Below are positions 19,444-26,881 of a stretch of DNA of 37,446 bases, in pieces. The number at the start of each line of letters is the position of its first letter. Positions within the stretch are counted from its first letter, which is position 1. The stretch comes from Symbiodinium natans (taxonomy: Eukaryota; Sar; Dinophyceae; Suessiales; Symbiodiniaceae). Location: contig CAJNDS010002518.1 in NCBI GenBank assembly GCA_905221605.1, forward strand, positions 345,001 through 382,446, given 5' to 3'. The notes below the pieces were generated by a model, which worked only from the letters and a program-made list of their open reading frames with translations, was not told where the DNA came from and ran no database searches. The position numbers and the translations under genes are program-made.

Positions 19444-19506
19444 AGTTTAGGGTTTAGGGCTTAGGGTTTCAGGGTTTAGGGTTTAGGTTTAGGGTTTAGG
19501 GTTTAA
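19444..19506 (+). repeat. intron-borne telomere-like array (TTTAGGG)
   Basis: Eight units, some variant (TTAGGGC, TTTCAGGG), between exons 19340-19430 and 19612. Confidence 0.9.
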
Positions 19507-19611
19507 CTAAGGTTCGTTTCCTAAAAGGGGCAGCAGCCATCATTTCGTCTAGGGCCCCTTCATGGGTCTGTCTCTCTGATGCTTCACAGCCCGGAGCCCG
19601 AACCCCCGCAG

Positions 19612-19690
19612 GCGCAGAGTCTGCGCAGTCCGTCTCGCCGCCCAAACGAGAGATGACGCTGGAGGAATGGGCAAAGCCGGCACCTCAGAG
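19612..19690 (+). CDS. exon with an MTLEEW motif
   Basis: CCCCCGCAG| then AESAQSVSPPKREMTLEEWA and KPAPQ. K-x-EMTLEEW is reminiscent of the MTL(D/E)E(W/Y) motif of SERBP1/HABP4-type mRNA- and ribosome-binding proteins, and the Lys/Pro/Ala-rich company would suit an RNA-binding protein, but the motif is short and no RGG boxes were seen. The 3' border is uncertain: GA, GC and GT donors are all available between 19685 and 19710. Confidence 0.45.
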
Positions 19691-19865
19691 ACAGGCCCCC
19701 AGACTCGGATCTGCCAGTATCACCGTTGTCCTTATTCTTAGCGTAGGCTCCGGCTTCCGTGTGGGGTCTTCCCATGCGTGGCGCGAGCTCAACAAGCAGC
19801 ACTGCACGAGCTTCTTGATATGCCCATCGAAGCCGCTCCTTGCCTACCCATGCTGCTTTGCACAG

Positions 19866-19915
19866 GCCCAAGAAACCTGCTCCAGCTCAGCCGAAGGACC
19901 GCGTGCTGAGTTGTC
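19866..19915 (+). CDS. exon candidate, Lys/Pro/Ala-rich
   Basis: CTTTGCACAG| then PKKPAPAQPKDRVLS in one frame (an alternative frame reads AQETCSSSAEG). The composition matches the exon at 22780 (KPAPKPVAPA). A GT donor lies at GTGCTGA|GTTGTC, immediately before the 48-bp duplication. Confidence 0.35.
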
Positions 19916-20008
19916 ATCTTCTGCCCCAAAGTCCCGGAATCCCTTTATAGGGGGGCTTTTGTCATCTTCTGCCCCAAAGTCCCGGAATCCCTTTATAGGG
20001 GGGCTTTT
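19913..20008 (+). repeat. exact 48-bp tandem duplication
   Basis: The unit GTCATCTTCTGCCCCAAAGT...GGGGGGCTTTT is present twice with no difference (19913-19960, 19961-20008). The identity implies a recent event. It resembles part of the inverted-repeat family (CCCCAAAGTCCC...ATAGGGGGG). Confidence 0.95.
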
Positions 20009-20159
20009 CATGGTGGGAATTGTTTAAAGGGCCCCAAAAGAAATCCGAATCTATGTAAGCATCGAGAAACTTCCGCTGCCCTCGCTTACCCCTCCTGGCC
20101 GTCCTGGTCTGGAAGCCCGCCACCCTCTTTTCTTTCCGCTGTGGATGCTGCCCTCTGCC

Positions 20160-20320
20160 CTAATCCCTAAACCCTCTGAACCCTGAACCCTAAACCCTCT
20201 GAACCCTGAACCCTGAACCCTGAACCCTGAACCCTGAACCCTAAACCCTAAACCCTAAACCCTAAACCCTAAACCCTAAGCCCTAAGCCCTAAGCCCTAA
20301 GCCCTAAGCCCTAAGCCCAG
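20160..20320 (-). repeat. telomere-like array with a gradient of unit variants
   Basis: Units change in order from CCCTGAA to CCCTAAA to CCCTAAG, each variant in a homogeneous block. Confidence 0.95.
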
Positions 20321-20327
20321 CTTGCAG

Positions 20328-20446
20328 CCAACTGATGCGTCGAAGCACCCTGGAAGGACTTCGATGGCTCTCAAGCCGAAGCCTTCCCAACCCTGGCAAG
20401 GGGCTCAGACTTTGCCTTGGCCTCGTGGTTCGGCGTGTGCTCATTG
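20328..20446 (+). CDS. exon candidate, Lys/Pro/Ser-rich
   Basis: CTTGCAG| then PTDASKHPGRTSMALKPKPS, then WQGAQTLPWPRG, running to another CCCTAAA array. A GC donor (T|GCCCTAAA) is possible at the edge of that array. Composition is like the neighbouring exons. Confidence 0.45.
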
Positions 20447-20448
20447 CC

Positions 20449-20527
20449 CTAAACCCTATACCCTTATCCCGAAACCCTAAACCCTAAACCCCAAACCCCA
20501 AACCCTAAACCCTAAACCCTAAACCTT
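20449..20527 (-). repeat. interstitial telomere-like array (CCCTAAA)
   Basis: About ten units, three of them CCCCAAA or CCTATAC variants, between exon candidates. Confidence 0.95.
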
Positions 20528-20558
20528 GTCATTGTGTCCTTCACGACATCGCTGCAAG

Positions 20559-20608
20559 GGCGGCGGCTCGAGATCGTCAGCTGTCTGAGACCCCAGCCGT
20601 CGTGCAGA
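20559..20608 (+). CDS. short exon candidate
   Basis: GCTGCAAG| then AAARDRQLSETPAVVQ, ending CAG A|GTGTAGG (GT donor). Flanked by telomere-like arrays on both sides. Confidence 0.4.
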
Positions 20609-20650
20609 GTGTAGGGCTTATAAGGGCCGGAGAATGAGTAACTTCTATTG

Positions 20651-20727
20651 GGGTTTAGGGTTTCGGGTTTAGGGTTTCGGCTTTAGGGTTTAGGGATTAG
20701 GGTTTAGGCGTCAGGGGTTAGGGTTCA

Positions 20728-20760
<33 letters not shown>
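20651..20760 (+). repeat. variant TTTAGGG array ending in a G33 run
   Basis: TTTAGGG units mixed with TTTCGGG, TTAGGCG and TTCAGGG, then more than 30 consecutive G. The length of the G run is unreliable. Confidence 0.9.
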
Positions 20761-20762
<2 letters not shown>

Positions 20763-20819
20763 TCTGTAGGACGAACCCCTCACACCCCCAGTCGGTCCCA
20801 ACCAAACGTACGAGAACCC

Positions 20820-20900
20820 CAGCCCTAAACTCTAAACCCCAACCCCAAACCCTAAACCCCAAACCCCAAACCCTAAACCCTAAACCCCTAAACCCTAAAG
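20820..20900 (-). repeat. CCCTAAA/CCCCAAA array
   Basis: Mixed CCCTAAA and CCCCAAA units, upstream of the exon at 20921 and opposite in orientation to 20651-20730. Confidence 0.9.
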
Positions 20901-20920
20901 CTCCCCCAGCATCTTCCAAG

Positions 20921-20982
20921 GCCCCAAGTTGGGGTGCCAAGGGTGGCGCCGCAGTGCTGAACTCTGCCATGTGCCCAGAGGG
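20921..20982 (+). CDS. short exon candidate
   Basis: ATCTTCCAAG| then APSWGAKGGAAVLNSAMCPE, before a GAGGGGGG run. GC-biased codons. The 3' border is in the G run. Confidence 0.4.
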
Positions 20983-21257
20983 GGGGGGGGGGATGTGGGG
21001 CCACGAGGGTTTTGTTTGGGGCTTTGGGTGGTTTTCTCGGTTTTTTTTTCGGGTTTTTGTTCATGGGTTTTTTCTGTTTTTTTTCATCGGTGTTTTAGGT
21101 TAGGATGGTTTAGGGTAGGGGGGGTTCAGGGGCTCGCCGATGTTTGGTAGGGTGTTTGGGGGTTTGGGAGGAGGAACAGAGGAGTCAGGAGTGCAGAGGG
21201 CAATGGTGAGCCCAGCTTTGAAGAAGTTCCTTAGGCTCTTTCTTTCTGTTTGCTTGC

Positions 21258-21337
21258 AGGGAATGAGGGAATTAGAGCCCTACATATATGCCCTTTAAGG
21301 GATTATGTAGGGTACCTCATTCCCCCATTCCCTGCGA
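21258..21337. mobile_element. 80-bp perfect-ended hairpin element
   Basis: GCAGGGAATG (21258-21267) pairs with CATTCCCTGC (21328-21337), GGGAATGAGG also with CCTCATTCCC (21317-21326), and GCCCTACATA (21279-21288) with TATGTAGGG (21306-21314). It sits between a pyrimidine-rich tract and the acceptor of the exon at 21366, so it is probably intronic. Confidence 0.8.
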
Positions 21338-21365
21338 ACCAACAGTAAGCTTTGCGCCAGCTCAG

Positions 21366-21464
21366 GCTGCTCTTTCCAAATCGGCCGCCAAAGCTGCTGC
21401 CAAGGAAGCAAAGCAGATTGCCGCAGCCAAAGAGGCCAGGAGCCAGCATTCGAGAGCGCTGCGG
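21366..21464 (+). CDS. exon of Ala/Lys-rich protein
   Basis: CCAGCTCAG| then AALSKSAAKAAAKEAKQIAA and AKEARSQHSRALR, ending CGG|GTTTAGCG, again with a telomere-like unit at the donor. Ala/Lys-rich helix, linker-histone-like in composition only. One of the clearest exons of the 19.3-23.6 kb chain. Confidence 0.55.
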
Positions 21465-21504
21465 GTTTAGCGTTTAGGGTTGAGGGTTTAGGGATGCTGC
21501 AGAG

Positions 21505-21652
21505 ACCCCACTTCTGCCTCTGAGGCTGCCGAGGCAATCGCAGAGGCCGGGGCCAAAGGAGGTTTGGAGCACGCGAAGCACGCAATACGCGGAGAGAATT
21601 GGAAGGCCAGAGCTGCGAAGTCTTCGGCCAGCAAAGTCGAGGCCTGCATCTG
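21505..21652 (+). CDS. exon of Ala/Glu/Lys-rich protein
   Basis: After GCTGCAGAG| the frame reads TSASEAAEAIAEAGAKGGLE then HAIRGENWKARAAKSSASKV. It continues the Ala/Glu/Lys character of 21366-21464, but the phases of the two as drawn do not match, so one border is wrong. A stop follows at 21653; a GA donor (ATC T|GAGTGC) is possible. Confidence 0.5.
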
Positions 21653-21806
21653 AGTGCGAGTTTTCCGATGGATCACTGAGTTCTCAGCAAAGAGGATGCC
21701 AGCATGTTTTGAAGTTGTCGAACCCAAAACGTGGCACCTGACCTGGCTGTAGTCGAAGAGAAGTCATGTGGCAACATAAGAACAGGACTTCGCGGCATCT
21801 TGCCAG

Positions 21807-21872
21807 GAAAAAAGACCAGAGGCGCCAGCTGCTCCAGTCATGCTCCGAGTGCCAGTTTGGATCGGTGGAACG
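21807..21872 (+). CDS. 22-codon exon candidate
   Basis: TTGCCAG| then EKRPEAPAAPVMLRVPVWIG and GT, ending ACG|GTGAGAC, a strong GT donor in phase 0. The longer open frame at 21731 covers the same bases in another register but has scrambled composition. Confidence 0.5.
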
Positions 21873-22157
21873 GTGAGACTGCGTGTACCTATCCGGAGTG
21901 TGCCAGTCGAATTGCTGCACTGAGGCCAGCGGAGGTGAGCAGTTTCCCGAGGCGGTCTTTGGTGCTTAGCCACCCTAAACACTTGGCCCTGAACCCGGAG
22001 TTTCGCCCTTCTGATGAAACCTCAAGTTTCGCGTCCCTTCTGATTTCGTTCAAAACCAGTCCTGGATCCGCCCTTCCCTGCGCCAGCTTCCGAAAAGCTC
22101 GGCGCCCTCGCGACCGAAGGAGTGCGGACAGGGAGCTTGCCATGGCTGTGGCTGCGG

Positions 22158-22325
22158 TTTGGGGTACAGGGGTACAGGGGTACAGGGGTACAGGGGTTTA
22201 CGGGTTTACGGGTTTAGGGGTTTAGGGGTTTAGGGGTTTAGGGGTTTAGGGGTTTAGGGGTTTAGGGGTTTAGGGGTTTAGGGGTTTAGGGGTTTAGGGG
22301 TTAGGGGTTAGGGGTTCGGGTTTAA
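22158..22325 (+). repeat. array evolving from GTACAGGG to TTTAGGGG
   Basis: Blocks in order: GGGTACAG x4, GGTTTAC x3, then about fifteen TTTAGGGG units and short TTAGGGG units. The eight-base TTTAGGGG dominates here, unlike the seven-base unit elsewhere. Confidence 0.95.
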
Positions 22326-22602
22326 TTCGTCAATGCGCCCATACAACCCTTTGAGGGATTTATTCCCACCTAAGCTCTGCGGAAAGGACCGGTGAGAAGC
22401 CTTTTCGCAGTTTGCCACTGCAGGGACCTACCTCCTTTCTGGGGTAGCCTAACTTTGAGGCTTCGAATAACAATGTGAGCCCCAAACCCCCATCCTTTCG
22501 GTTTGGGCTTGGGGCCGCCCAAAAACCCTAAACCCCAAACCCAAAATCCTAAGCCCTACATCCCAAGGGAGTTAGGCATAGGAGCATCCTTTCTCTTCCC
22601 AG

Positions 22603-22668
22603 GAGGTGGCCGCCAAGAAGGCCGCCAGCAAGGCAGAGGGGGCTCCCCTGAGCCCAAGAATCAACAGT
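22603..22668 (+). CDS. exon candidate, Lys/Ala-rich
   Basis: CTCTTCCCAG| then EVAAKKAASKAEGAPLSPRI. Pyrimidine-rich acceptor; 3' border near 22665-22675 uncertain. Composition as in the flanking exons. Confidence 0.5.
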
Positions 22669-22779
22669 CCAGGTGCTCAAAACGTCTAAGAACCTTATCG
22701 ACCCTTAGCTGAGCCCGAAACCTTGGAGACTTAAACCTTAAACTGCAAGCTATAAAAAAACCCAAAGCCCCCACCACAG

Positions 22780-22866
22780 GCTGCCTCGAAACCAGCACCA
22801 AAGCCGGTCGCGCCGGCCTCGGGCGTTGCGAAATCAGAGCCTCCATCGAAGCCATTGAAGAAATGA
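22780..22866 (+). CDS. exon candidate, Lys/Pro/Ala-rich
   Basis: CCCACCACAG| then AASKPAPKPVAPASGVAKSE and PPSKPLKK, with TGA at 22864. It could be a true C-terminus (an alternative end) or splice onward through one of several GA/GC donors within its last 30 bases. A CCCTAAA array follows at once. Confidence 0.5.
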   Translation, partial: AASKPAPKPVAPASGVAKSEPPSKPLKK

Positions 22867-22877
22867 TAGAGTTTATA

Positions 22878-22930
22878 CCCTAAACCCTAAATCCTAAATC
22901 CTAAGCCCTAAACCCTAAACCCTAAACCCT
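22878..22930 (-). repeat. interstitial telomere-like array (CCCTAAA)
   Basis: Seven units, two of them ATCCTAA variants, in the proposed intron before 22947. Confidence 0.95.
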
Positions 22931-22946
22931 CACGCTTTCTGCCCAG

Positions 22947-23003
22947 CCCAGTATCATCGTGAGCGGCTGCGAGGCGAGCGGCTCTAAAGATGACCGGGAC
23001 GAG
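22947..23003 (+). CDS. exon in the phase-0 chain (22947, 23093, 23298, 23549)
   Basis: TTCTGCCCAG| then PSIIVSGCEASGSKDDRDE, ending GAG|GTGTGGG. Pyrimidine-rich acceptor and GT donor, phase 0 at both ends. It joins in frame to EIVQQ at 23093. Confidence 0.5.
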
Positions 23004-23092
23004 GTGTGGGGGGGGGGGTTCGATTCCAGCATAGGGCCCCCCCCCTTTTTTTGGCATCCCTTAAAAAAAAGGGGCACCTACATTGTTACAAG

Positions 23093-23245
23093 GAGATTGT
23101 ACAACAACCCAACAACCCCACCTGCCGTCTTGAGTCCGATGTCGGAGTTTGGCAACGATTCAACACGTTGCAACGCGAGGAGCTGGTTCCTCTTCACGCA
23201 GACAAGGACGGTCCAGGGCGATGGGCGGAGGAAAGCCATGAGATC
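23093..23245 (+). CDS. exon of unknown protein with DKDGPGRWAEE segment
   Basis: GTTACAAG| then EIVQQPNNPTCRLESDVGVW, LQREELVPLHADKDGPGRWA and EESHEI, ending ATC|GTGAGATG. This is one of the most protein-like stretches of the 19-24 kb region. Both borders are phase 0 and fit the neighbouring exons. The frame remains open beyond the donor to 23302, so intron retention would add residues. No family is recognised. Confidence 0.55.
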
Positions 23246-23297
23246 GTGAGATGCTTGCGCAGGAACTGGTCCTTCTCACGAAGAGCACGGGGCTCAG

Positions 23298-23345
23298 AAT
23301 GAGTTTGCAGTTGTGCATCGTCGGGAGATTGCCACGGAAGGGAGG
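23298..23345 (+). CDS. 16-codon exon
   Basis: GGGGCTCAG| then NEFAVVHRREIATEGR, ending AGG|GTTTTTT. The upstream intron would be only 52 nt, short but possible. Joins in phase 0 to both neighbours. Confidence 0.45.
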
Positions 23346-23548
23346 GTTTTTTTTCAGGCACCTGAAACCATGAACCCTTCCCCTAAACCCTCAACCCAAT
23401 TTGAAGGTGACGATCCCGATGAAGCTCCCAAGGAGGCCTGGTTCCCTTCCCCACTACTCCCTTCGGCTCCTTTAGCTTCCCTAAGGTTCCCCAGGCACCT
23501 ACCCCCTTGAACCCCCCTCCCTTAAGAACCCTATACTTGACTGGCCAG

Positions 23549-23623
23549 GCCGGTCAGAAGAAGAAGAAGGGCCAGCAGAGCAAGAAGAATGTGGTGCCTG
23601 CATCCGAGTGGTTCAGCGGCTGA
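23549..23623 (+). CDS. C-terminal exon with poly-Lys tail
   Basis: CTGGCCAG| then AGQKKKKGQQSKKNVVPASE and WFSG, TGA at 23621. The basic KKKK/SKK run could bind nucleic acid or act as a nuclear signal (inference). It joins in phase 0 to 23298-23345 by removing a 203-nt intron that contains a pyrimidine-rich element shared with 28768. It is the most likely 3' end of the gene chain. Confidence 0.6.
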   Translation, partial: AGQKKKKGQQSKKNVVPASEWFSG

Positions 23624-23861
23624 TGGGCTGAAATCGGCGAAAAGCTTTGTGGTACTTTACCGTAACTTTAGATCCTGACCCTTTTTGGGTTTATTGGGTT
23701 TCTTAACAAGGCAGCTAAAAGTTTGATTTTTAGCTACCCTCCTGAGTGAAGCCAAGAAAGCTGCAAGTCGTTTGTCCGGCTATAAGATACGATTCATGCA
23801 GCGCACAAAGCTGCTATGTCAGTCAGCCCGGGTCGCTCGATCATCCTGAAGTCTGGCGAGG

Positions 23862-24043
23862 GTTTAGGGTTTAGGGTTTAGGGTGTAGGGTTTAGGGTTA
23901 GGGTTTAGGGTTTAGGGTTTAGGGTTTAGGGTTTAGGGTTTAGGGTTTAGGGTTTAGGGTTTAGGGTTTAGGGTTTAGGGTTTAGGGTTTAGGGTTTAGG
24001 GTTTAGGGTTTAGGGTTTAGGGTTTAGGGTTTAGGGTTTAGGG
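23862..24043 (+). repeat. long interstitial telomere-like array (TTTAGGG)x25
   Basis: About 25 units with one GTGTAGGG and one TTAGGG variant. One of the longest homogeneous arrays in the window (a comparable one lies at 33779). Unique coding-like DNA resumes on its right side. Confidence 0.97.
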
Positions 24044-24087
24044 GCGATCCGGCAGCCGGAGAAATCATGTACAGTTTCTTTGCCAAG

Positions 24088-24222
24088 CAGAAAAGAAAGA
24101 ATGGCTGCGCATGCTCCAGGTCGACTGCGCCCAGAAACTCTCGCAGCAGCCTGTTTGTCGTTTTGACTGTTTTGTAGGGCTTATAGAGTTGACTTGCGAC
24201 ATTTACGATTCAAAGATCGCTT
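24088..24222 (+). CDS. exon candidate after telomere-like array
   Basis: TTGCCAAG| then EKKEWLRMLQVDCAQKLSQQ, helical and convincing to about 24160. The frame then continues to a TGA at 24220 with weaker character. Possibly the final coding exon of a gene whose earlier exons are not identified. Confidence 0.4.
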
Positions 24223-24640
24223 GACTGAGCCCTTGGCGTTTGTGTCCTCCTGCTTGCTGTGTGACTTGCTGTTGTTGTTTCGTTGCGCTTTGAAGTCTGA
24301 CCCTTGTAGCTTTGCTCTCGGTGTTTGGCGCACTCGTAGACTACAGCAGTATAGTATTTTTAACAGCACTCACAACATTGCCAGGCGACAGTTAAACTGC
24401 ATGTTTAAACATTTGCTAAAAGATGCTGCCCCTTGTTGTTGAATTGAGGGTGGTTTGGTGAATATCGTTGGGCAAAAAGCGTGCACGCTTACTCGGCCTC
24501 GATCGTTGGTTCAGGAGCGAGGGTTACCAAAACTCGAGGCAAGTCCTAGTGAAAGCCACATATTTCCTGGGAAGTTGCACAAATTATAGTTTCAGGCAGC
24601 ATCAGCACTAATGCAACCAGGTCTCGTGTTATAACTGTCA
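24223..24640. other. no convincing feature
   Basis: Unique sequence. An 82-codon frame from 24194 has Cys/Phe/Leu-rich, 3'-UTR-like composition. Confidence 0.45.
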
Positions 24641-24935
24641 GGCCAGAGCCAAACGTCTCATGCTTCTGAACGCCAAATCCAGCTTGGCGTGCACAACTGC
24701 ACAAAGCAGTGCCTCGTCAGAGTCATGCATCCTGAGAGATCCCAAAACTACCGCAACCTCCACAAGGCAGAGGTCACGAGATTCATCATCTGGACGTGGG
24801 CCATACGAGTGCCCACACACGCACAGAGCACATCGCCAGAACTGCCGTGCAGACTTGCCATGTCGTCACCCATGGCCATCAAGACTCCTCGCAGCTCAGA
24901 GCACAGCTTCTTTTCTTGCGGGTGTGCTGCTGCGT
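24634..24935 (+). CDS. coding-like segment, unknown protein
   Basis: From an acceptor-like GGCCAG| the frame reads SQTSHASERQIQLGVHNCTK, then RVMHPERSQNYRNLHKAEVT and FIIWTWAI. C/G-rich third positions hold to about 24900, after which it enters a TA microsatellite. Several Cys and His are present without a recognisable motif. Another open frame over the same bases is Ser/Thr-rich and less convincing. Confidence 0.42.
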
Positions 24936-24954
24936 ATCACGTGTATATGTATAT

Positions 24955-25026
24955 AATACTGTGTACATATATATCTATATATATATATATCTACATATAA
25001 TATATAATATTATATATACATATACA
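24955..25026. repeat. TA-rich microsatellite
   Basis: ACATATATATCTATATATATATAT-type sequence decaying to ATAATATTATATA. Confidence 0.9.
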
Positions 25027-25240
25027 GAAATGCAGTACCATACATACAAGAGACATTGTTGGCGCAGGCTCGGGTGCCCCAGGTTCCCTAGACGAGAATC
25101 ATCCTGAAAGCGTCATGATGTCGTGTAGCAATACAGGCGCCTGAAACCATGCTGCCGATGTCATCCCGTTAAAATCCCTATGGTATACAGGATGATAATC
25201 ATCAACCATGTCCCGCTTCCCCCCCCCCCCCACCCCCAAG

Positions 25241-25321
25241 TCCGAGCAGTTTTTCGAGCAAGACGTCGTGGGTATCAAGTCAGACGATTCCAAAGCATTT
25301 TTGCTCAAGATGGGAGTCTAA
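25241..25321 (+). CDS. short terminal exon candidate
   Basis: A strong polypyrimidine tract (C14, CACCCCCAAG|) precedes SEQFFEQDVVGIKSDDSKAF and LLKMGV, then TAA. Good protein character. It may end a gene that precedes the membrane-protein gene. Confidence 0.45.
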   Translation, partial: SEQFFEQDVVGIKSDDSKAFLLKMGV

Positions 25322-25644
25322 CAGGCATTCGCAGGAAGATGAGAACCCGGGGCCACGGCTTCCAGACATACGGATTTAGGGTGCAGGGCCTGACCATGCA
25401 GACTGCCAGCGCTATCGTTTGCAAGTGGCGTTCTAGAACCTGTACTTTGGAACCCATGAGCAAACGCAATGCCTGAAGTCCGCGATGTGCTGAAGTCCAG
25501 TCACCAGTCAAGTCATGCGCGGTTGCTTCTAAATCAGAGTCCCTTTTGGGTACCCTAAATAGAAGGCCCTGCATACTTATTGCACCGAAAAAGGGCAGCC
25601 TACATTAGGGAGCTTACCATGCGGTAGCTTGCCGTCGGCACTCC

Positions 25645-25745
25645 ATGGAATCTGCCACAGATGCGCTGGTGTCTCCACTCGGTGCTCGAAATCGCGTGGG
25701 ATTCAGGCGGGCCTTGCTTCTACTAACAGGACAGAAAGCCATGAT
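25645..25745 (+). CDS. possible first coding exon of the PDZ membrane protein
   Basis: ATG at 25645 opens MESATDALVSPLGARNRVGF and RRALLLLTGQK. This is the first ATG with protein-like sequence upstream of the signal-anchor exon at 26096, and the basic, polar composition would suit a short cytosolic N-terminus. The frame runs on into a TA microsatellite at 25799, so a donor before that is required. A second coding-like patch (SSGSCSPTRSKLRFAWG, around 25885-25930) may be the next exon. Assignment to this gene is inference. Confidence 0.3.
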
Positions 25746-25938
25746 CACGGACACCGACAAAATTTACAGTACAATGCTCGTGAGTAGTACCGCGACATGT
25801 ATATATATATATATATATGCACACAAAAATGTGGGATGATGTACTTTTGTATATGTCCACTGATGGTGGTAGAAGCAAGCCTCTCGTCCGGAAGTTGTTC
25901 TCCAACCAGATCCAAATTGCGCTTCGCTTGGGGGTTTA

Positions 25939-26072
25939 CGAAAATAGGGGGCCCCCGAAAGAACCGACCCCAAAATAGGAATCCTATGAGATTCCCGAAA
26001 CCCTAAACCCTGAACCCTAAACCCTAAACTCCTGAAAATAGGGAGCCCAAAAAGGTACCCCTTTCATTTCGG
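25939..26072 (+). mobile_element. inverted-repeat element split by telomere-like repeats
   Basis: Left end CGAAAATAGGGGGCCCCC, right end GGTACCCCTTTCATTTCGG (inverted). Interior CCCCAAAATAGGAATCC as in the family. A CCCTAAA array (25998-26032) lies inside, next to a second GAAAATAGGGAGCCC block, so the copy is rearranged or two copies are fused. It precedes the signal-anchor exon. Confidence 0.7.
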
Positions 26073-26095
26073 AAACCTTCACTTGCCACTCCGAG

Positions 26096-26192
26096 GTCCA
26101 GACGTGGCCAGCTCCCTCGCTGGACAAAGCTGTGTGCCGCAGCGCTTACGGCGATCCTCCTCATCCTGTTGGGGAAGACCTGCTTTCAAGAG
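26096..26192 (+). CDS. PDZ membrane protein, exon with N-terminal membrane anchor
   Basis: After TCCGAG| the frame reads SRRGQLPRWTKLCAAALTAI and LLILLGKTCFQE: a basic stretch followed by about 16 hydrophobic residues, typical of a signal anchor. It fits a topology with the N-terminus in the cytosol and the jelly-roll domain outside or in a lumen. A GC donor (GAG|GCTGG) gives phase 0 into the next exon. A GT donor 16 bases later would leave another phase. Two other open frames over these bases lack the anchor. Exon membership rests on phase and position. Confidence 0.5.
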
Positions 26193-26227
26193 GCTGGACA
26201 GCATGGGGGTTGAGATATGGCCGCTTT

Positions 26228-26314
26228 CGAAAATAGGGGACCAGCAATAGAGATCCCCCAAATAGTAGGATCCCCTTCCAAGAAGGACCCCAATAAGGTA
26301 CCCCAAGTTTTCGG
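26228..26314 (+). mobile_element. 87-bp inverted-repeat element in an intron of the PDZ membrane protein
   Basis: Left CGAAAATAGGGGACC (26228-26242), right GGTACCCCAAGTTTTCGG (26297-26314), inverted. Interior CCCCCAAATAGTAGGATCCC and AAGGACCCCAATAA. Best-preserved reference copy of the family (see 34914, 15216, 7209). Confidence 0.8.
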
Positions 26315-26332
26315 AAACCCCATATGGTGAAG

Positions 26333-26432
26333 CCGAAGGACTCTTGTGCAAACAAACGCTCCCTGAAGGAGCCAGACATCAATCCCGTTCACAGCAGCTC
26401 CTCGGCTGTGTATTTTCCAGTCTCAAGGAGTC
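26333..26432 (+). CDS. PDZ membrane protein, linker exon
   Basis: ATGGTGAAG| then PKDSCANKRSLKEPDINPVH and SSSSAVYFPVSRS, a polar linker outside the membrane. It ends AGT C|GTAGGG in phase 1, which exactly fits the two-base start of the next exon (C|GA = Arg). Confidence 0.5.
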
Positions 26433-26454
26433 GTAGGGTACTCCGCCAACTCAT

Positions 26455-26490
26455 TTTTTTTTTTTTTTTTGTGTGTGTGTGTGTGTGCCG
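26455..26490 (+). repeat. T17 then (GT) microsatellite in intron
   Basis: T run followed by ten GT units, within the proposed intron 26433-26540. Confidence 0.95.
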
Positions 26491-26540
26491 CCTTGTTTTG
26501 GGGGGCGTCGGCACGTTGCAAGCCCGGTGATCGCTTTCAG

Positions 26541-26677
26541 GAACGGATGTCTCGGGCACGCTGCTGTGGACTGGCGAAGACTGCGACTCTTCCAGCCTGC
26601 AGCTTCGCGAGGCCGTCCACCGAAACCTGGGGGGCTTTGGCCCCGATGACGGGGAGGAGAGTATGGTCTACAGCCTT
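26541..26677 (+). CDS. PDZ membrane protein, start of the jelly-roll domain
   Basis: CGCTTTCAG| then TDVSGTLLWTGEDCDSSSLQ, then NLGGFGPDDGEESMVYSL, ending CTT|GTAGGCG. GTLLW and FGPDDGEESMVY resemble the opening strands of a dinoflagellate-expanded extracellular beta-sandwich (recalled from predicted proteins, not a named family). Phase 1 in, phase 0 out. The next exon resumes GHLGENGTEIEMVLIAL, giving a continuous domain. Confidence 0.6.
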
Positions 26678-26881
26678 GTAGGCGGGCGGGGGGGGGGGGT
26701 CGTTTGGGGTTAAGGGTTAGTTAAGTGGAAAGATGTCCAACCCATCGGGTCCGTCTGAGCGGATGCATTGGACATGCGAAACATAGGTTTGTGAAGGGTG
26801 GAAATGTACCCGACTTATCTCCAAATTTTCCCTCGTATCCTTGTGCGATTGCCTTTTGCTTCACTGGGCCACGGCTTTAAG

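Noticed and set aside
23862-24043. Longest TTTAGGG array as a true chromosome end
   Set aside because: Unique, coding-like sequence lies on both sides; it is interstitial.
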